DNA of 64,000 bases from Wenjunlia vitaminophila DSM 41686 (GTDB lineage Bacteria > Actinomycetota > Actinomycetes > Streptomycetales > Streptomycetaceae). Under the pieces are notes generated by a model that saw only the letters and a list, made by a program, of their open reading frames with translations, was not told where the DNA came from and did no database searches. The position numbers and the translations under genes are program-made. The stretch spans positions 22,841 to 86,840 of the forward strand of contig NZ_KB904650.1 in the NCBI RefSeq assembly GCF_000380165.1. The letters are read 5' to 3'. Below are positions 26,543 to 35,082 of this stretch, piece by piece (within the stretch, counting starts at the first letter, position 1; the number at the start of each line of letters is the position of its first letter).

Positions 26543-27238
26543 TCAGACGTCAGTCACCCGCAGCCCCGCGTGAGCCTTGTACCGGCGGTTGACCGAGATC
26601 AGGTTGGCGACCAACGCCTCCACCTGGTGGGCGTTGCGCAGCCGCCCCGCGTAGATGCCCCGCATCCCGGGAATCCGCGCCGCCAGCGCCCGCACCGTGT
26701 CGGTGGCCTCCCGGTCGTCCCCGAGCACCAGCACATCGGTGTCGATCTCGGCGATCGTCAGGTCCTGGAGCAGCACCGCGGACAGGTGGTGGAACGCCGC
26801 GGTCACCCTTGAGTCCGGCAGCAGGTCCCTGGCCTGCTCCGCCGCGCTGCCCTCCTCCGGCCTGAGCGCGTAGGCGCCCTTGTTGTCGAAGCCCAGCGGG
26901 TTGACGCAGTCCACGACGATCTTCCCGGCCAGCTCCTCCCGGAGCGCGGTGAGCAGGTCCCGGTGGCCCTCCCAGGGCACGGCGACGATCACGATGTCGG
27001 CCCGGCGGGCGCACTCGGCGTTGTCCGCCCCGGTCACCCCGGGGCCGATCTCCGCGGCGGCGGTCCGTGCCCGATCCGCGCTGCGGGAGCCGATCAGCAC
27101 CTGCTGGCCGACCCCGGCCAGGCGCAGGGCCAGGCCCCGCCCTTGGTCTCCGGTGCCTCCGAGCACCCCGACCACCAGGTCGGACACGTCGGGGAGGTCG
27201 TGCGGACGGGGCGCGGGGGACGCTGTGTGTTCGGTCAT
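26543..27238 (-). CDS. npdG: NADPH-dependent F420 reductase
   Basis: Transfers hydride between NADP(H) and the deazaflavin coenzyme F420, feeding F420H2 to actinomycete reductases. It has 231 residues. The Rossmann dinucleotide motif VGVLGGTGDQGRGLALRLA (about 22-40) is followed by IGSRSADRAR, whose Ser-Arg contacts the NADPH 2'-phosphate. Later motifs are IVIVAVPWEGH, IVVDCVNPLGF, VTAAFHHLSAVLL and GMRGIYAGRLRNAHQVEALVANLISVN (quoted in part: AGRLRNAHQVEALVANLI), all typical of the family. ATG at 27238. It lies between the GntR gene and a small membrane protein, all minus strand. Confidence 0.9.
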   Translation of the reverse strand: MTEHTASPAPRPHDLPDVSDLVVGVLGGTGDQGRGLALRLAGVGQQVLIGSRSADRARTAAAEIGPGVTGADNAECARRADIVIVAVPWEGHRDLLTALREELAGKIVVDCVNPLGFDNKGAYALRPEEGSAAEQARDLLPDSRVTAAFHHLSAVLLQDLTIAEIDTDVLVLGDDREATDTVRALAARIPGMRGIYAGRLRNAHQVEALVANLISVNRRYKAHAGLRVTDV

Positions 27239-27311
27239 GGGGACGATCCTGCCAGTCGGACCCGGTCTGGCGCCCCAGCGGGACGGCCCGCGGGACGGGG
27301 GCGGCCGGGGG

Positions 27312-28046
27312 TCACCCGGCCGCGGCGGTCCGGGTCAGCCTGGCCCGGATGTCGTCGAAGTGCCGGCGCACGGCGTCCTCCGCGCGGGACGCGTCCCCCG
27401 CCCGCACCGCCTTCAGGATCTCCTGGTGTTCCCGCCAGGTCTCCGACGGCCGGTGCGGCTGCGCCAGATCACCGCTGACCTGGTGCAGCGCGTCCCAGAA
27501 GGCGTCGAGCACCTCACTGAGCAGCGGGTTGTCCAGTGCCTGGTAGAGGGTGACGTGGAACTCCCGGTCGGTCCGCGCGTGCCCCTCCGGGCTCTCCGCG
27601 TCCTGCCGCATGACCCCCACCAGGTGCCGGAGCCGGGTCAGGTCGTCCTCCGGGATCCGGCCGACCACCCGGCGCACCAGGCCGGCCTCCACCGCCTCCC
27701 GTAGCTCGAGCAGTTCGAGCAGGCTCTGCCGGCCCTGGCGCTGACCCAGCACGGTGCGGAAGGTGAGGGCCTCGACGAAGGGCTCCAGGGACATCGAGCC
27801 CACGAAGGTGCCGAAGCCGTGCCGGACCTCCACGATCCCCACCGCCTGGAGCGCCTTGAGCGCCTCGCGCACCGAGTTCCGGCTCACCCCCAGCCGTTGG
27901 ACCAGCTCGACCTCGGTGGGCAGGGGGGCACCGGGCTCCAGGTTCTCGTCGATGATCAGCCGTTTGATCCGGCCCTGGATGCCCCCCGACGGCCCCGCGC
28001 CGTCCGCCGCCCTGTTCAACCTCGCCAGCTCCTTCGCACTTGACAC
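27312..28046 (-). CDS. FadR-subfamily GntR transcriptional regulator
   Basis: DNA-binding regulator, 244 residues. The winged helix-turn-helix at residues 25-90 shows LPTEVELVQRLGVSRNSVREALKAL and the wing VRHGFGTFV. The helical FCD ligand domain follows, with LREAVEAGLVR, the metal/ligand-binding DREFHVTLYQA and the final EHQEILKAVRAGD...HFDDIRARL. It is divergent from the DapA-family gene, so it probably controls that gene in response to a sugar acid or hydroxyproline-type metabolite. The GTG start at 28046 has a close GAGGA and lies inside an inverted repeat that may be its own operator. Confidence 0.9.
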   Translation of the reverse strand: MSSAKELARLNRAADGAGPSGGIQGRIKRLIIDENLEPGAPLPTEVELVQRLGVSRNSVREALKALQAVGIVEVRHGFGTFVGSMSLEPFVEALTFRTVLGQRQGRQSLLELLELREAVEAGLVRRVVGRIPEDDLTRLRHLVGVMRQDAESPEGHARTDREFHVTLYQALDNPLLSEVLDAFWDALHQVSGDLAQPHRPSETWREHQEILKAVRAGDASRAEDAVRRHFDDIRARLTRTAAAG

Positions 28047-28062
28047 GGTCCTCGCGGTGTCA
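28041..28062. promoter_or_regulatory. Inverted repeat overlapping GntR start codon
   Basis: TGACAC (28041-28046) and GTGTCA (28057-28062) are inverted around 10 bp. The left arm includes the GntR GTG start codon. Binding here would block GntR transcription or translation, and the GntR/FadR class uses such short palindromes. A hairpin hiding the ribosome site is the alternative. Confidence 0.5.
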
Positions 28063-28081
28063 CATTCTCCCCCAGTCAGAG

Positions 28082-28144
28082 GTCCAACGTCCTACGTCCT
28101 ATGTCCTACGTTCCCTGTCCCCTGTCCCGCGTCCGGTGTCCGGT
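28082..28144. repeat. Nine-unit heptamer tandem repeat
   Basis: Nine consecutive 7-bp units begin with GTCC or GTTC: GTCCAAC, GTCCTAC, GTCCTAT, GTCCTAC, GTTCCCT, GTCCCCT, GTCCCGC, GTCCGGT, GTCCGGT. The array drifts from AT-containing to GC-only units along its length. It lies between the divergent GntR and DapA-family genes, about 70 bp before the latter's start. Confidence 0.9.
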
Positions 28145-28215
28145 CCTCCCTGAGCCGCCGCGTCGCTCACCGTCACCCCTCCTTCCCAGTCACGTCACCG
28201 AACCAGGAGCGCCCC

Positions 28216-29157
28216 TTGACCACCCAGACTCCGCTGCGCGGCGTGGTGCCGCCGCTGTGCACCCCGCTGACCCCAACCGGGGAGGTGGACACCGACTCGC
28301 TGCGCCGCCTGGTGGAACGGCTGCTGGACCGCGGCGTTCACGCGGTGTTCCCCCTCGGCAGCACGGGAGAGGCGTCCCACCTGTCCCGCGCCAGCCGGCA
28401 GACGGTGCTGGAAACGGTCGCGCGAACCGTCGCCGGACGGGTCCCGGTACTCGCCGGGGTGATCGAGACGGGCACGGCGCGGGTCCTCGACGCGGCCCGT
28501 GCCGCCGTGGACGCCGGGGCGGACGCCCTGGTGGTTACCGCGCCGCTGTACGCCCCCACCCACCCGGTGGAGATCGCCGAACACTTCCGGAGGGTCCGTG
28601 CCGGCGCCGGCCTCCCGGTGTTCGCCTACGACAACCCGGCGACCGTGCACACCAAGCTGGACCGCGCCACGGTGCTCGACCTCGCCGCCGACGGAACCCT
28701 CGCCGGCCTGAAGGACAGCAGCGGCGACGAGGGCTCGTTGCGGCGGCTGTTGGTCGCCCTGCGCCGACGCGGCCTCGACTCCTCGTTCAGCGTGCTCACC
28801 GGCTCGGAACTGGCCGTGGACGGGGCCCTGCTCGCCGGGGCGCACGGGGTGGTGCCCGGCCTCGGCAACGTCGATCCCGACGGTTACCTGCGGCTCTTCC
28901 GGGCGGCCCGCGAGGGCGTCTGGTCGGCCGCGGCCCAGGAGCAGGACCGGCTGGCCGCGCTGTTCGCGCTCACCGACGCGGGGGACCCCGCCGCCATGGG
29001 ACGCGGCTCCTCGGCCCTCGGGGCGTTCAAGGCCGCGCTGCACCTGCTGGGCGTCATCGACTGCCCGGCGACCGCCGCACCGCAGGTGCCGCTGGACGCG
29101 TCCGCGGTCGAGCGGGTGCGGACCGCGCTGGTCGAGGGCGGGCTGCTCGCCGGCTGA
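28216..29157 (+). CDS. DapA-family aldolase/dehydratase (DHDPS/NAL superfamily)
   Basis: Class I Schiff-base aldolase or dehydratase of the dihydrodipicolinate synthase/N-acetylneuraminate lyase superfamily, 313 residues. Visible motifs are GVVPPLCTPLTPTGEVD, PLGSTGEASHLS (pyruvate carboxylate-binding GSTGE), ALVVTAPLYAPT, FAYDNPATVH (conserved Tyr) and LAGLKDSSGDEG (Schiff-base Lys). A catabolic role (keto-sugar acid, sialic acid or hydroxyproline pathway) fits better than lysine synthesis because a GntR regulator diverges from it. The TTG start at 28216 is fixed by AGGAG 8 nt upstream. The substrate cannot be told from sequence. Confidence 0.88.
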   Translation: MTTQTPLRGVVPPLCTPLTPTGEVDTDSLRRLVERLLDRGVHAVFPLGSTGEASHLSRASRQTVLETVARTVAGRVPVLAGVIETGTARVLDAARAAVDAGADALVVTAPLYAPTHPVEIAEHFRRVRAGAGLPVFAYDNPATVHTKLDRATVLDLAADGTLAGLKDSSGDEGSLRRLLVALRRRGLDSSFSVLTGSELAVDGALLAGAHGVVPGLGNVDPDGYLRLFRAAREGVWSAAAQEQDRLAALFALTDAGDPAAMGRGSSALGAFKAALHLLGVIDCPATAAPQVPLDASAVERVRTALVEGGLLAG

Positions 29158-29215
29158 CCCACGGGCCCGCCCCCGCCGGGGTGGCCGGTCACCGCCGGGT
29201 CGGACGGAAAACCGG

Positions 29216-29253
29216 TTGCGCCACCGGGCCGCCAGGGCGCAGGCTCCGCGTCC
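29216..29253 (+). promoter_or_regulatory. Promoter of MFS gene, leaderless type
   Basis: TTGCGC (29216-29221) and CAGGCT (29240-29245) are spaced 18 bp, and CAGGCT ends 8 nt before the ATG. There is no ribosome-binding site in the gap, which fits a transcript starting at the ATG. Confidence 0.5.
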
Positions 29254-30756
29254 ATGCCGTCCTCCGCGCCGCTCGACGACCACGCCGCAGAAGCCGGCCC
29301 CCCGGTGGGGGTGGGGGACCAGGGGACGACGGGGGCACCGTCGCGGACCCGCGGTCCTGACGGTGCGGCCGGCGGGTCAGGGCCCGTGCCGCGGAGCACG
29401 GACGCCGACCCGCCCGCCGTGGAGTCACCCGCGCCCGGGGCGCCCGCCGTGGGGGAACCGGCCACGGCGCCCCCGCGGCGCCGGGCGCTGCTCCCGGACA
29501 CCCGCCCCTGGCACTCCTCGCGCGACTTCCGGCTGCTGTGGTGGTCGGGGGCGGTCACCATGCTGGGGAGCTTCCTGACCTTCGTGGCCCTGCCGGTCCA
29601 GATCAAGGAGCTGACCGGTTCCGCCTTCGCGGTCGGGGCGATCGGCGTGGTGGAGCTGGTTCCGCTGATCGTCTTCGGGCTCTACGGCGGCGCGCTCGCC
29701 GACGCCCTCGACCGGCGGACGCTGATCCTGTGGACGGAGGCCGCACTGGCGGTGCTGGCCGCGCTGCTGTTGCTCAACACACTGCTGCCTGACCCCATGC
29801 TGTGGCCGTTGTACGTGGTGGCCGCGCTGAGCAGCGCCCTGACCGGGATGCAGCGGCCCGCACTCAACGCCCTGCTGCCCAGGATCGTGCCGCACGACCA
29901 GCTCACCGCCGCGGCGGCGCTGAAGGGCCTGTGCTGGCAGCTCGGCGCCATCGCCGGCCCGGCGCTGGCCGGGCTGCTCATCGCCGTCGCCGGGCTGCGC
30001 CCCGCCTACGCCCTGGACCTGCTCTCCTTCGCTATCTCCCTGGTCCTGGTCGCGAAGCTGAGGCCGTCGCCGCCCGGGGAGCAGGCGGAGAAACCCTCGG
30101 TGCGGGCGATCGCCCAGGGGGCCCGCTACGCCTGGAGCCGGCCGGAGTTGCTGGGCACCTACGTGGTGGACATCGCCGCCATGCTGTTCGCCTTCCCGTT
30201 GGCGGTGTTCCCCTTCCTCGCCGACGACCTGGGCGCCGACTGGGCGCTGGGGCTGATGTACGCGGCGATCCCCGCGGGTTCCCTGCTGGTCAACGTGACC
30301 AGCGGCTGGACGTCCCGGGTGCACCGGCACGGCCGACTGGTGCTGTACGCCTCCGCCGGGTGGGGCCTGGCCATCGCCGGTGCGGGCTGGGCGGGGAACA
30401 TCTGGCTGGTCCTGGGGTGTCTGCTGCTCGCCGGGGGCGCCGACGCGGTGAGCGGCCTGTTCCGCACCACCATCTGGAACCAGACCATCCCCGACGACCT
30501 GCGCGGCCGGCTCGCCGGGATCGAGATGCTCAGCTACGCGGGCGGCCCCCAACTGGGGCAGGTCAGGGTGGGCGGCATGGCGGCCCTGACCGGGCTGCGG
30601 CCCTCGGTGTGGCTCGGAGGGCTCGCCTGTGTCACCTGTGCGGGCGCGCTGTCCGCGGCGCTGCCCGCGCTGATGTCGTACGACGACAGGACCAACGAGC
30701 ACGCGGTGCGGGAGCGCGCCCGGCGCGGGGCCGAGGGGGCCGGGTCCGCCCCCTGA
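29254..30756 (+). CDS. MFS exporter, enterobactin-exporter (EntS)-like
   Basis: Major facilitator protein of 500 residues. A disordered Pro/Ala/Gly-rich head (about 1-90) precedes 12 predicted membrane helices beginning at [19 protein letters not shown]. The loop [15 protein letters not shown] corresponds to MFS motif A. The pattern, including [22 protein letters not shown] near the C-terminal half, matches the EntS/MFS_3 group that exports siderophores or macrolides. The ATG at 29254 has a promoter directly upstream and no Shine-Dalgarno. It follows the DapA-family gene after 96 bp and converges on a small protein gene. The substrate is unknown. Confidence 0.85.
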   Translation: MPSSAPLDDHAAEAGPPVGVGDQGTTGAPSRTRGPDGAAGGSGPVPRSTDADPPAVESPAPGAPAVGEPATAPPRRRALLPDTRPWHSSRDFRLLWWSGAVTMLGSFLTFVALPVQIKELTGSAFAVGAIGVVELVPLIVFGLYGGALADALDRRTLILWTEAALAVLAALLLLNTLLPDPMLWPLYVVAALSSALTGMQRPALNALLPRIVPHDQLTAAAALKGLCWQLGAIAGPALAGLLIAVAGLRPAYALDLLSFAISLVLVAKLRPSPPGEQAEKPSVRAIAQGARYAWSRPELLGTYVVDIAAMLFAFPLAVFPFLADDLGADWALGLMYAAIPAGSLLVNVTSGWTSRVHRHGRLVLYASAGWGLAIAGAGWAGNIWLVLGCLLLAGGADAVSGLFRTTIWNQTIPDDLRGRLAGIEMLSYAGGPQLGQVRVGGMAALTGLRPSVWLGGLACVTCAGALSAALPALMSYDDRTNEHAVRERARRGAEGAGSAP

Positions 30757-30763
30757 CCGCCCC

Positions 30764-31015
30764 CTACCCGCCCGGCTGGTCGCCCGGGTGCTCACCGTCC
30801 CCCCGCCGGGCCGGGTCGGTGTCGTGCCAGCGCGGGTCGTTCTCCCACTCGAGGTTCCGCTCCACCGCGGTCTCCATGGCGTGCTCGGCCTCGTCCCTGC
30901 TGGCGTAGGGTCCGAAGCGGTTCTTCGCGGGGCAGTCCGGTCCCTCCTCCACCGTGTGGTGCCTCAGGCAGTAGAACCACTCCCCCGGCTTTCCCCTGGT
31001 CCGGCGCAGCTTCAT
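30764..31015 (-). CDS. Small conserved actinobacterial protein
   Basis: An 83-residue soluble protein, strongly charged, with the segment [18 protein letters not shown] then [20 protein letters not shown] recall this as a conserved family in Streptomyces of unknown function. The Cys-His-His-Cys spacing suggests metal binding, and the DEAEHA helix resembles the SPOR-like tails that track cell-wall proteins; neither is proven. ATG at 31015. It ends 8 bp from the convergent MFS gene and starts 70 bp from divergent map. Confidence 0.75.
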   Translation of the reverse strand: MKLRRTRGKPGEWFYCLRHHTVEEGPDCPAKNRFGPYASRDEAEHAMETAVERNLEWENDPRWHDTDPARRGDGEHPGDQPGG

Positions 31016-31071
31016 GGTGGGCCGCCCATCTCCCGTCGTTGGTCCCCCGTCGGTGCCGGCGGCACCGCGGT

Positions 31072-31084
31072 TACACTCCGATGC
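31072..31084 (+). promoter_or_regulatory. -10 box of a leaderless map transcript
   Basis: TACACT (31072-31077) lies 7 nt before the map ATG at 31085, and no Shine-Dalgarno is present. This spacing places the transcript start at the ATG. Confidence 0.55.
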
Positions 31085-31933
31085 ATGTCTGTTCTGGTTC
31101 CCGGCAAGCTTTCCCCCACACGTTCGGTGCCGGCGAGCATCCCGCGACCGGAGTACGTGGGGAAGGACGCCCCCACGCCGTACGACGGCCCAGAGGTGCA
31201 GCCCCAGGAGATCATCGAGCGGATGCGGATCGCCTCGCGGATCGCGGCCGGGGCGATGGAGGAGGCCGCGAAGCACATCGCGCCCGGTGTCACCACCGAC
31301 GAGCTGGACCGGATCGCCCACGAGTACCTGTGCGACCACCAGGCATACCCCTCCGACCTCGGCTACCGGCGCTTCCCCAAGTCGATCTGCACCTCCGTCA
31401 ACGAGGTCATCTGCCACGGCATTCCGGACTCCACGGTGCTGCGCGAAGGCGACATCGTGAACCTGGACGTCACCGCCTTCATCCACGGCGTGCACGGTGA
31501 CACCAACGCCACCTACCCGGTGGGCACCGTGGACGAGGAGTCGTCGTTGCTCATCGAGCGGACCCGGGAGTCGCTCAACCGAGCGATCAGGGCGGTCCGG
31601 CCCGGCCGGCAGATCAACGTCATCGGTCGCGTCATCGAGTCCTACGCCAAGCGGTTCGACTACGGCGTGGTGCGCGGCTTCACCGGACACGGCATCAACA
31701 CCTCGTTCCACTCCGGGCTGATCATCCCGCACTACGACGACCCCCGCGCCACCAAGGTGATCCGCCCGGGGATGACCTTCACCATCGAGCCGATGCTGAC
31801 GCTGGGCACCCACGAGTACGAGATCTGGGAGGACGGCTGGACGGTGGTCACCAAGGACCGCAGGCGCACCGCCCAGTTCGAGCACACCCTGGTGGTCACC
31901 GAGGCCGGGGCAGAGGTGCTGACCCTTCCCTGA
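31085..31933 (+). CDS. map: Methionine aminopeptidase type I
   Basis: Removes the initiator methionine from nascent proteins; metal-dependent. It has 282 residues with a roughly 40-residue N-terminal extension containing a PxxP-like proline stretch, as in mycobacterial MetAP1c. Metal ligands appear in order: [15 protein letters not shown] (two Asp), GHGINTSFH (His), TIEPML (Glu) and [10 protein letters not shown] (Glu). The catalytic His lies in NEVICHGIP. The ATG at 31085 is preferred because of the -10 box directly upstream and because an ATG four bases earlier is out of frame. Confidence 0.95.
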   Translation: MSVLVPGKLSPTRSVPASIPRPEYVGKDAPTPYDGPEVQPQEIIERMRIASRIAAGAMEEAAKHIAPGVTTDELDRIAHEYLCDHQAYPSDLGYRRFPKSICTSVNEVICHGIPDSTVLREGDIVNLDVTAFIHGVHGDTNATYPVGTVDEESSLLIERTRESLNRAIRAVRPGRQINVIGRVIESYAKRFDYGVVRGFTGHGINTSFHSGLIIPHYDDPRATKVIRPGMTFTIEPMLTLGTHEYEIWEDGWTVVTKDRRRTAQFEHTLVVTEAGAEVLTLP

Positions 31934-32037
31934 CCGGCGTCGAGGGGGCGGGCGCGCTCCCCGGGGCGCCCCGCGCGAACACCGCGCAGTAGGGTGACCC
32001 CCCGGCTCCCGGCCGCGCAGCCACGCGGCCCAGAACA

Positions 32038-33042
32038 ATGGCGAGGACGATGGCGAGGGCTCGTTCGACGAGCGCGGGGCGGCTGTTGCGCCGCGCCGCC
32101 GTTTCGGTTGCCCCGGTGGTGCTGATGGCCTCCGGATGCGTGACGGTGCACGGCGAGGACGCCATGGTGCCCGCGGTGGACAAGGCCGAGGCGGCGAAGG
32201 TCGTTCGGCACTTCGCCACCACGTCGAACCGGGTCAACCGGGACCTCGACGCGGAGCTCAACGCGACCGTGGAGGCCGGGGTGCTCGCGGCCATCGACGA
32301 GGCCAGCCTGAAGGTCCGGCGGTCCAAGAAGCCAGAGGGCGACCCGGAGTTCGAGCCGTTGGAGCTCTCCGACACCACCTACCTGGTGCCCGAACTGCGC
32401 GGCGGGGACTGGCCCAAGTGGTTCATGGCGGACACCGCCAACAACCGGGGTGACGACCGCTGGCTCTTCGCCTTCGTCCGGGAGGGCAAGGACCAGCCCT
32501 GGCGGGCCACGTACCTCACGGCGTTCGAGAAGGACGAGATGCCGGAGTTCGAGCTGGACGAGGACGGTCTCGCCCAGGCGGTCCCGGTCAACGCCACCGG
32601 CCTCGCGGTGGCACCGGGCCGGCTCAGCGAGACCTACACCGACTACCTGGCCGCCGACCGGACACCGGACACCTTCGAGGACGGGCCGGCCACCTCCGAG
32701 CTGCGCGAGGCCCGGCAGAAGGAGAGGAAGACGGCGCGGTACGTGACCCAGTTCGTGGACCAGCCGGTCACCGAGGAGCGGTTCGCCCCGCTGGCCCTGC
32801 GCACCGCGGACGGAGGTGCGCTGGTCATGTTCACCACGCGGCACAGTTGGAAGATCACCTACGCCCAGGGCGTTCCGCTGCCCCCGACCGACGACTTCAC
32901 CAAGGTCCTGATGTCCGGGACGCCGAAGCGGTCGGTGACCCGGACGGCGCTGGCCGAGCAGGCCGCGGTGGTGCCCAAGGGCTCGGGTCCGGTGACGGTC
33001 GTCAACCGCATCTCCGGCGTGATCTCCGCCCGCGGCGAGTGA
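32038..33042 (+). CDS. Secreted lipoprotein of unknown function
   Basis: A 334-residue protein with a basic N-terminus, a hydrophobic stretch and the lipobox LMASGC (Cys34), so it is anchored on the outer face of the membrane. The mature part is rich in acidic residues and Thr/Asp loops; no catalytic motif is visible. Similar lipoproteins downstream of map occur in Streptomyces by memory, function unknown. The ATG at 32038 is used; 32050 is a close alternative. A TAGGGT box at 31990-31995 may be its -10. It converges on the primase/polymerase-like gene. Confidence 0.78.
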   Translation: MARTMARARSTSAGRLLRRAAVSVAPVVLMASGCVTVHGEDAMVPAVDKAEAAKVVRHFATTSNRVNRDLDAELNATVEAGVLAAIDEASLKVRRSKKPEGDPEFEPLELSDTTYLVPELRGGDWPKWFMADTANNRGDDRWLFAFVREGKDQPWRATYLTAFEKDEMPEFELDEDGLAQAVPVNATGLAVAPGRLSETYTDYLAADRTPDTFEDGPATSELREARQKERKTARYVTQFVDQPVTEERFAPLALRTADGGALVMFTTRHSWKITYAQGVPLPPTDDFTKVLMSGTPKRSVTRTALAEQAAVVPKGSGPVTVVNRISGVISARGE

Positions 33043-33054
33043 GCGACGGCCAAC

Positions 33055-33068
33055 CCGGGCGTGCCCGG
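33055..33068. terminator. Small bidirectional hairpin between convergent genes
   Basis: CCGGGC-GT-GCCCGG lies 12 bp past the lipoprotein stop and 5 bp past the stop of the opposing gene at 33074. The stem is short, and the loop needs one pair to open. Confidence 0.45.
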
Positions 33069-33073
33069 CCCGT

Positions 33074-33772
33074 TCACCTGCCGAGCAGCCGCTCGCTGGG
33101 GCTGTCGGCGGCGGCCACCGCGGCGCAGGCGTCGGCGAGCACCTCGAGCAGTGGCAGCGGGTCGGGCAACGGCTCCTGGGGGCCGCTGATCCAGGTCACC
33201 CTTCCCCCCGCCGGGTGCCGGGACGGCGGCAGCAGCACATAGCTGCCCCGGCAGTGCCAGCGCAGGCCCGGGTGGTCCTCCAGCGTCTCCGGATGGCAGT
33301 CCAGCTCGCAGGGCCACCACTCGTCCTCGTCGGCCGGGGTGCCGCGGGTGGCGGTGAAGAACAGGCACCGGTCCGGGCCGCAGGCGGCGACCGGTCCCAC
33401 GGGCAGTCCTCGCTCCTCCAGCATCCGCAGGGCGATCGCCCCGGCGCCCATCGGGACGTCCAGCACGTCGTGCGAACGGCCGGTGGCGGTGACGAAGTTG
33501 GCCTGCGGCTGGGCCCGCAGCCAGCGCCGCACCTGCTCCGGGTCGGTGGTGGCCTGGGTCTGCCAGGCGAAGGAGACGGGGTGCATGCCCGGTGAGGGGC
33601 AGCCGATCCGGTCGCAGGAGCAGCCGTACTCGAAGGGGTGGGCGGCGGGCGCCACCGGGAACGCGGCGGCGACGGCGTCGAGCAGCAGTTGGTCGCGGTG
33701 TGCCGCGTCCTCGCCCCCGTCCGTCCGGCGGCGGCGTCGGAACCACTCTGACACCTTGCTCCTGCGCTCCAT
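33074..33772 (-). CDS. Bifunctional DNA primase/polymerase (PrimPol)-like domain protein
   Basis: A 232-residue protein with a very basic start (WFRRRRRTDGG) and a prim-pol N-terminal-domain-like body. It shows GCSCDRIGCPSPGMHPVSFAW with a Cys/His cluster, then DPEQVRRWLRAQPQANFVTATG and a final GSYVLLPPSRHPAGGRVTWI. These are landmarks of the prim-pol family found in mobile elements. The usual acidic DxD is replaced by LDVPMGAG, so catalysis is doubtful. Chromosomal Streptomyces paralogues of this kind exist. The ATG at 33772 follows AAAGGGG. The upstream 33773-33984 segment shows nothing else. Confidence 0.72.
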   Translation of the reverse strand: MERRSKVSEWFRRRRRTDGGEDAAHRDQLLLDAVAAAFPVAPAAHPFEYGCSCDRIGCPSPGMHPVSFAWQTQATTDPEQVRRWLRAQPQANFVTATGRSHDVLDVPMGAGAIALRMLEERGLPVGPVAACGPDRCLFFTATRGTPADEDEWWPCELDCHPETLEDHPGLRWHCRGSYVLLPPSRHPAGGRVTWISGPQEPLPDPLPLLEVLADACAAVAAADSPSERLLGR

Positions 33773-33984
33773 CGAGCCCCTTTCCTCAGCCGCTCCCCGT
33801 GGTCCACAGTACGGAGCCGGAACGGCGCACGAAGGGGAAACCACGGATGGCGTTCTGTTCATCCTGCCGTGGGACGTGGCCCGCGCCGCACCCGGGGTCA
33901 ACCCCGTCAGCGGCCCCTTTCCCCCGGCGGGCCGACGGGCCCCGCGGGTGGTTCCCTCCCCGGCGGGTGGTCCGGCCGGGGGCG

Positions 33985-34833
33985 TCACGGCTTGCGGCCG
34001 ACCGCCCCGTACATCGAGATGACCTCGTCCTCGACGGTCACCGGGCCGTCCGGGTGCCACCGGTGGAGCGGGACCACCCCGGGGTCGAGCAGGTCGAGGC
34101 CGTCGAAGAAGGCCTCCATCTCGGCCCGGTCCGCCGGGTGCAGGGAGACCTCGGCGGCGCTGTTGTACACCTGCGCCCCGCGCCGCACCGCCCGCGGGGC
34201 GAAGTCCGCGGTCATGTGGCTGACCGCCAGGTAGCTGCCCGCGGGCAGCGGTTCCAGCAGCCGGCGGACGATCTCCCGGGGCTCGGGGTCGGGAGGCAGG
34301 AAGTGCAGGATGGCGATCAGGGTCACCGCCACCGGCTCGTCCAGGTCGAGGGTGCCCTTGAGCATCGGGGAGTTGAGGATCTGCTCGGGTTCCTGGACGG
34401 GGGCCTCGAGGTACGCGGTCCTGCCCCGGGGGGCGGAGGCCAACAGCGCCCGGGCGTGGGCCAGCACGATGGGGTCGTTGTCCACGTACACCACCCGGGC
34501 TTCGGGGGCCACGGACTGCGCCACCTCGTGCAGGTTGGGGGAGGTGGGTATGCCGGTGCCGACGTCCAGGAACTGGCGCACCCCGCGGCCGGCGAGTTCG
34601 CGGACCACCCGGTGCATGAACGCGCGGTTCTCCCGCATCGCGGTGAGCGGCCCGGGCTCGATGGCCATGAGCTTGCTGGCCACCTCGCGGTCGGCGGCGT
34701 AGTTGGTCTTGCCACCGAGCACGTAGTCGTACACCCGCGCGGTGTGCGCCACCTCGGTGCGTAGATCGAAGGGTTTGCGCCGGCCTCCGCAGGGCTTCAT
34801 CCAGTCCGGTGTGTCCTCCGGCAGGTCCGGCAC
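33985..34833 (-). CDS. SAM-dependent methyltransferase, DUF574/Methyltransf_19 type
   Basis: Class I methyltransferase of 282 residues. After PFDLRTEVAHTARVYDYVLGGKTNYAADRE (quoted in part: ARVYDYVLGGKTNYAADRE), the hallmark of this large actinomycete family, the SAM-binding loop FLDVGTGIPTSPN appears near 88-100. It is followed by VVYVDNDPIVLAHARALL and the motif AVTLIAILHFLPP. Streptomyces genomes hold dozens of paralogues, mostly of unknown substrate and often near regulators. The GTG at 34833 follows GGAGG. It is monocistronic, and its target is unknown. Confidence 0.88.
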   Translation of the reverse strand: MPDLPEDTPDWMKPCGGRRKPFDLRTEVAHTARVYDYVLGGKTNYAADREVASKLMAIEPGPLTAMRENRAFMHRVVRELAGRGVRQFLDVGTGIPTSPNLHEVAQSVAPEARVVYVDNDPIVLAHARALLASAPRGRTAYLEAPVQEPEQILNSPMLKGTLDLDEPVAVTLIAILHFLPPDPEPREIVRRLLEPLPAGSYLAVSHMTADFAPRAVRRGAQVYNSAAEVSLHPADRAEMEAFFDGLDLLDPGVVPLHRWHPDGPVTVEDEVISMYGAVGRKP

Positions 34834-35003
34834 GCCAGCCTCCGCTCGCCCGTTCGTCGGGACGGCCCCCTCGGACCGTGACCACGCATCCTATGTCCCC
34901 GGGGACACCACCCCCGGGACATCTGGACACATGAGCGAGCCGTACCGGCGGTTCGGCCACGAACCCCCGGATTCCGGACCGGGTCGGGGCGGAGGCGTCC
35001 GAA

Positions 35004-35035
35004 GGGGACCGTCGGCCCGCGGGCCGACGGTCCCC
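35004..35035 (-). terminator. Second of two hairpins after GH92 gene
   Basis: A perfect 32-bp palindrome: arm GGGGACCGTCGGCCCG with its exact complement. In practice the stem closes with a small loop at the CG centre. It lies 48 bp past the GH92 stop. No T-run is seen on either strand. It may also insulate the methyltransferase promoter side. Confidence 0.7.
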
Positions 35036-35043
35036 CCGGAACG

Positions 35044-35079
35044 CACCGGGTCCCGGGCGGACAGGCCCGGGACCCGGTG
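35044..35079 (-). terminator. First hairpin after GH92 gene
   Basis: CACCGGGTCCCGGGC (35044-35058) and its complement GCCCGGGACCCGGTG (35065-35079) enclose the 6-nt loop GGACAG. It begins 4 bp beyond the GH92 stop on the minus strand. A 15-bp GC stem this close to the stop is a likely terminator even without uridines. Confidence 0.8.
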
Positions 35080-35082
35080 GCG

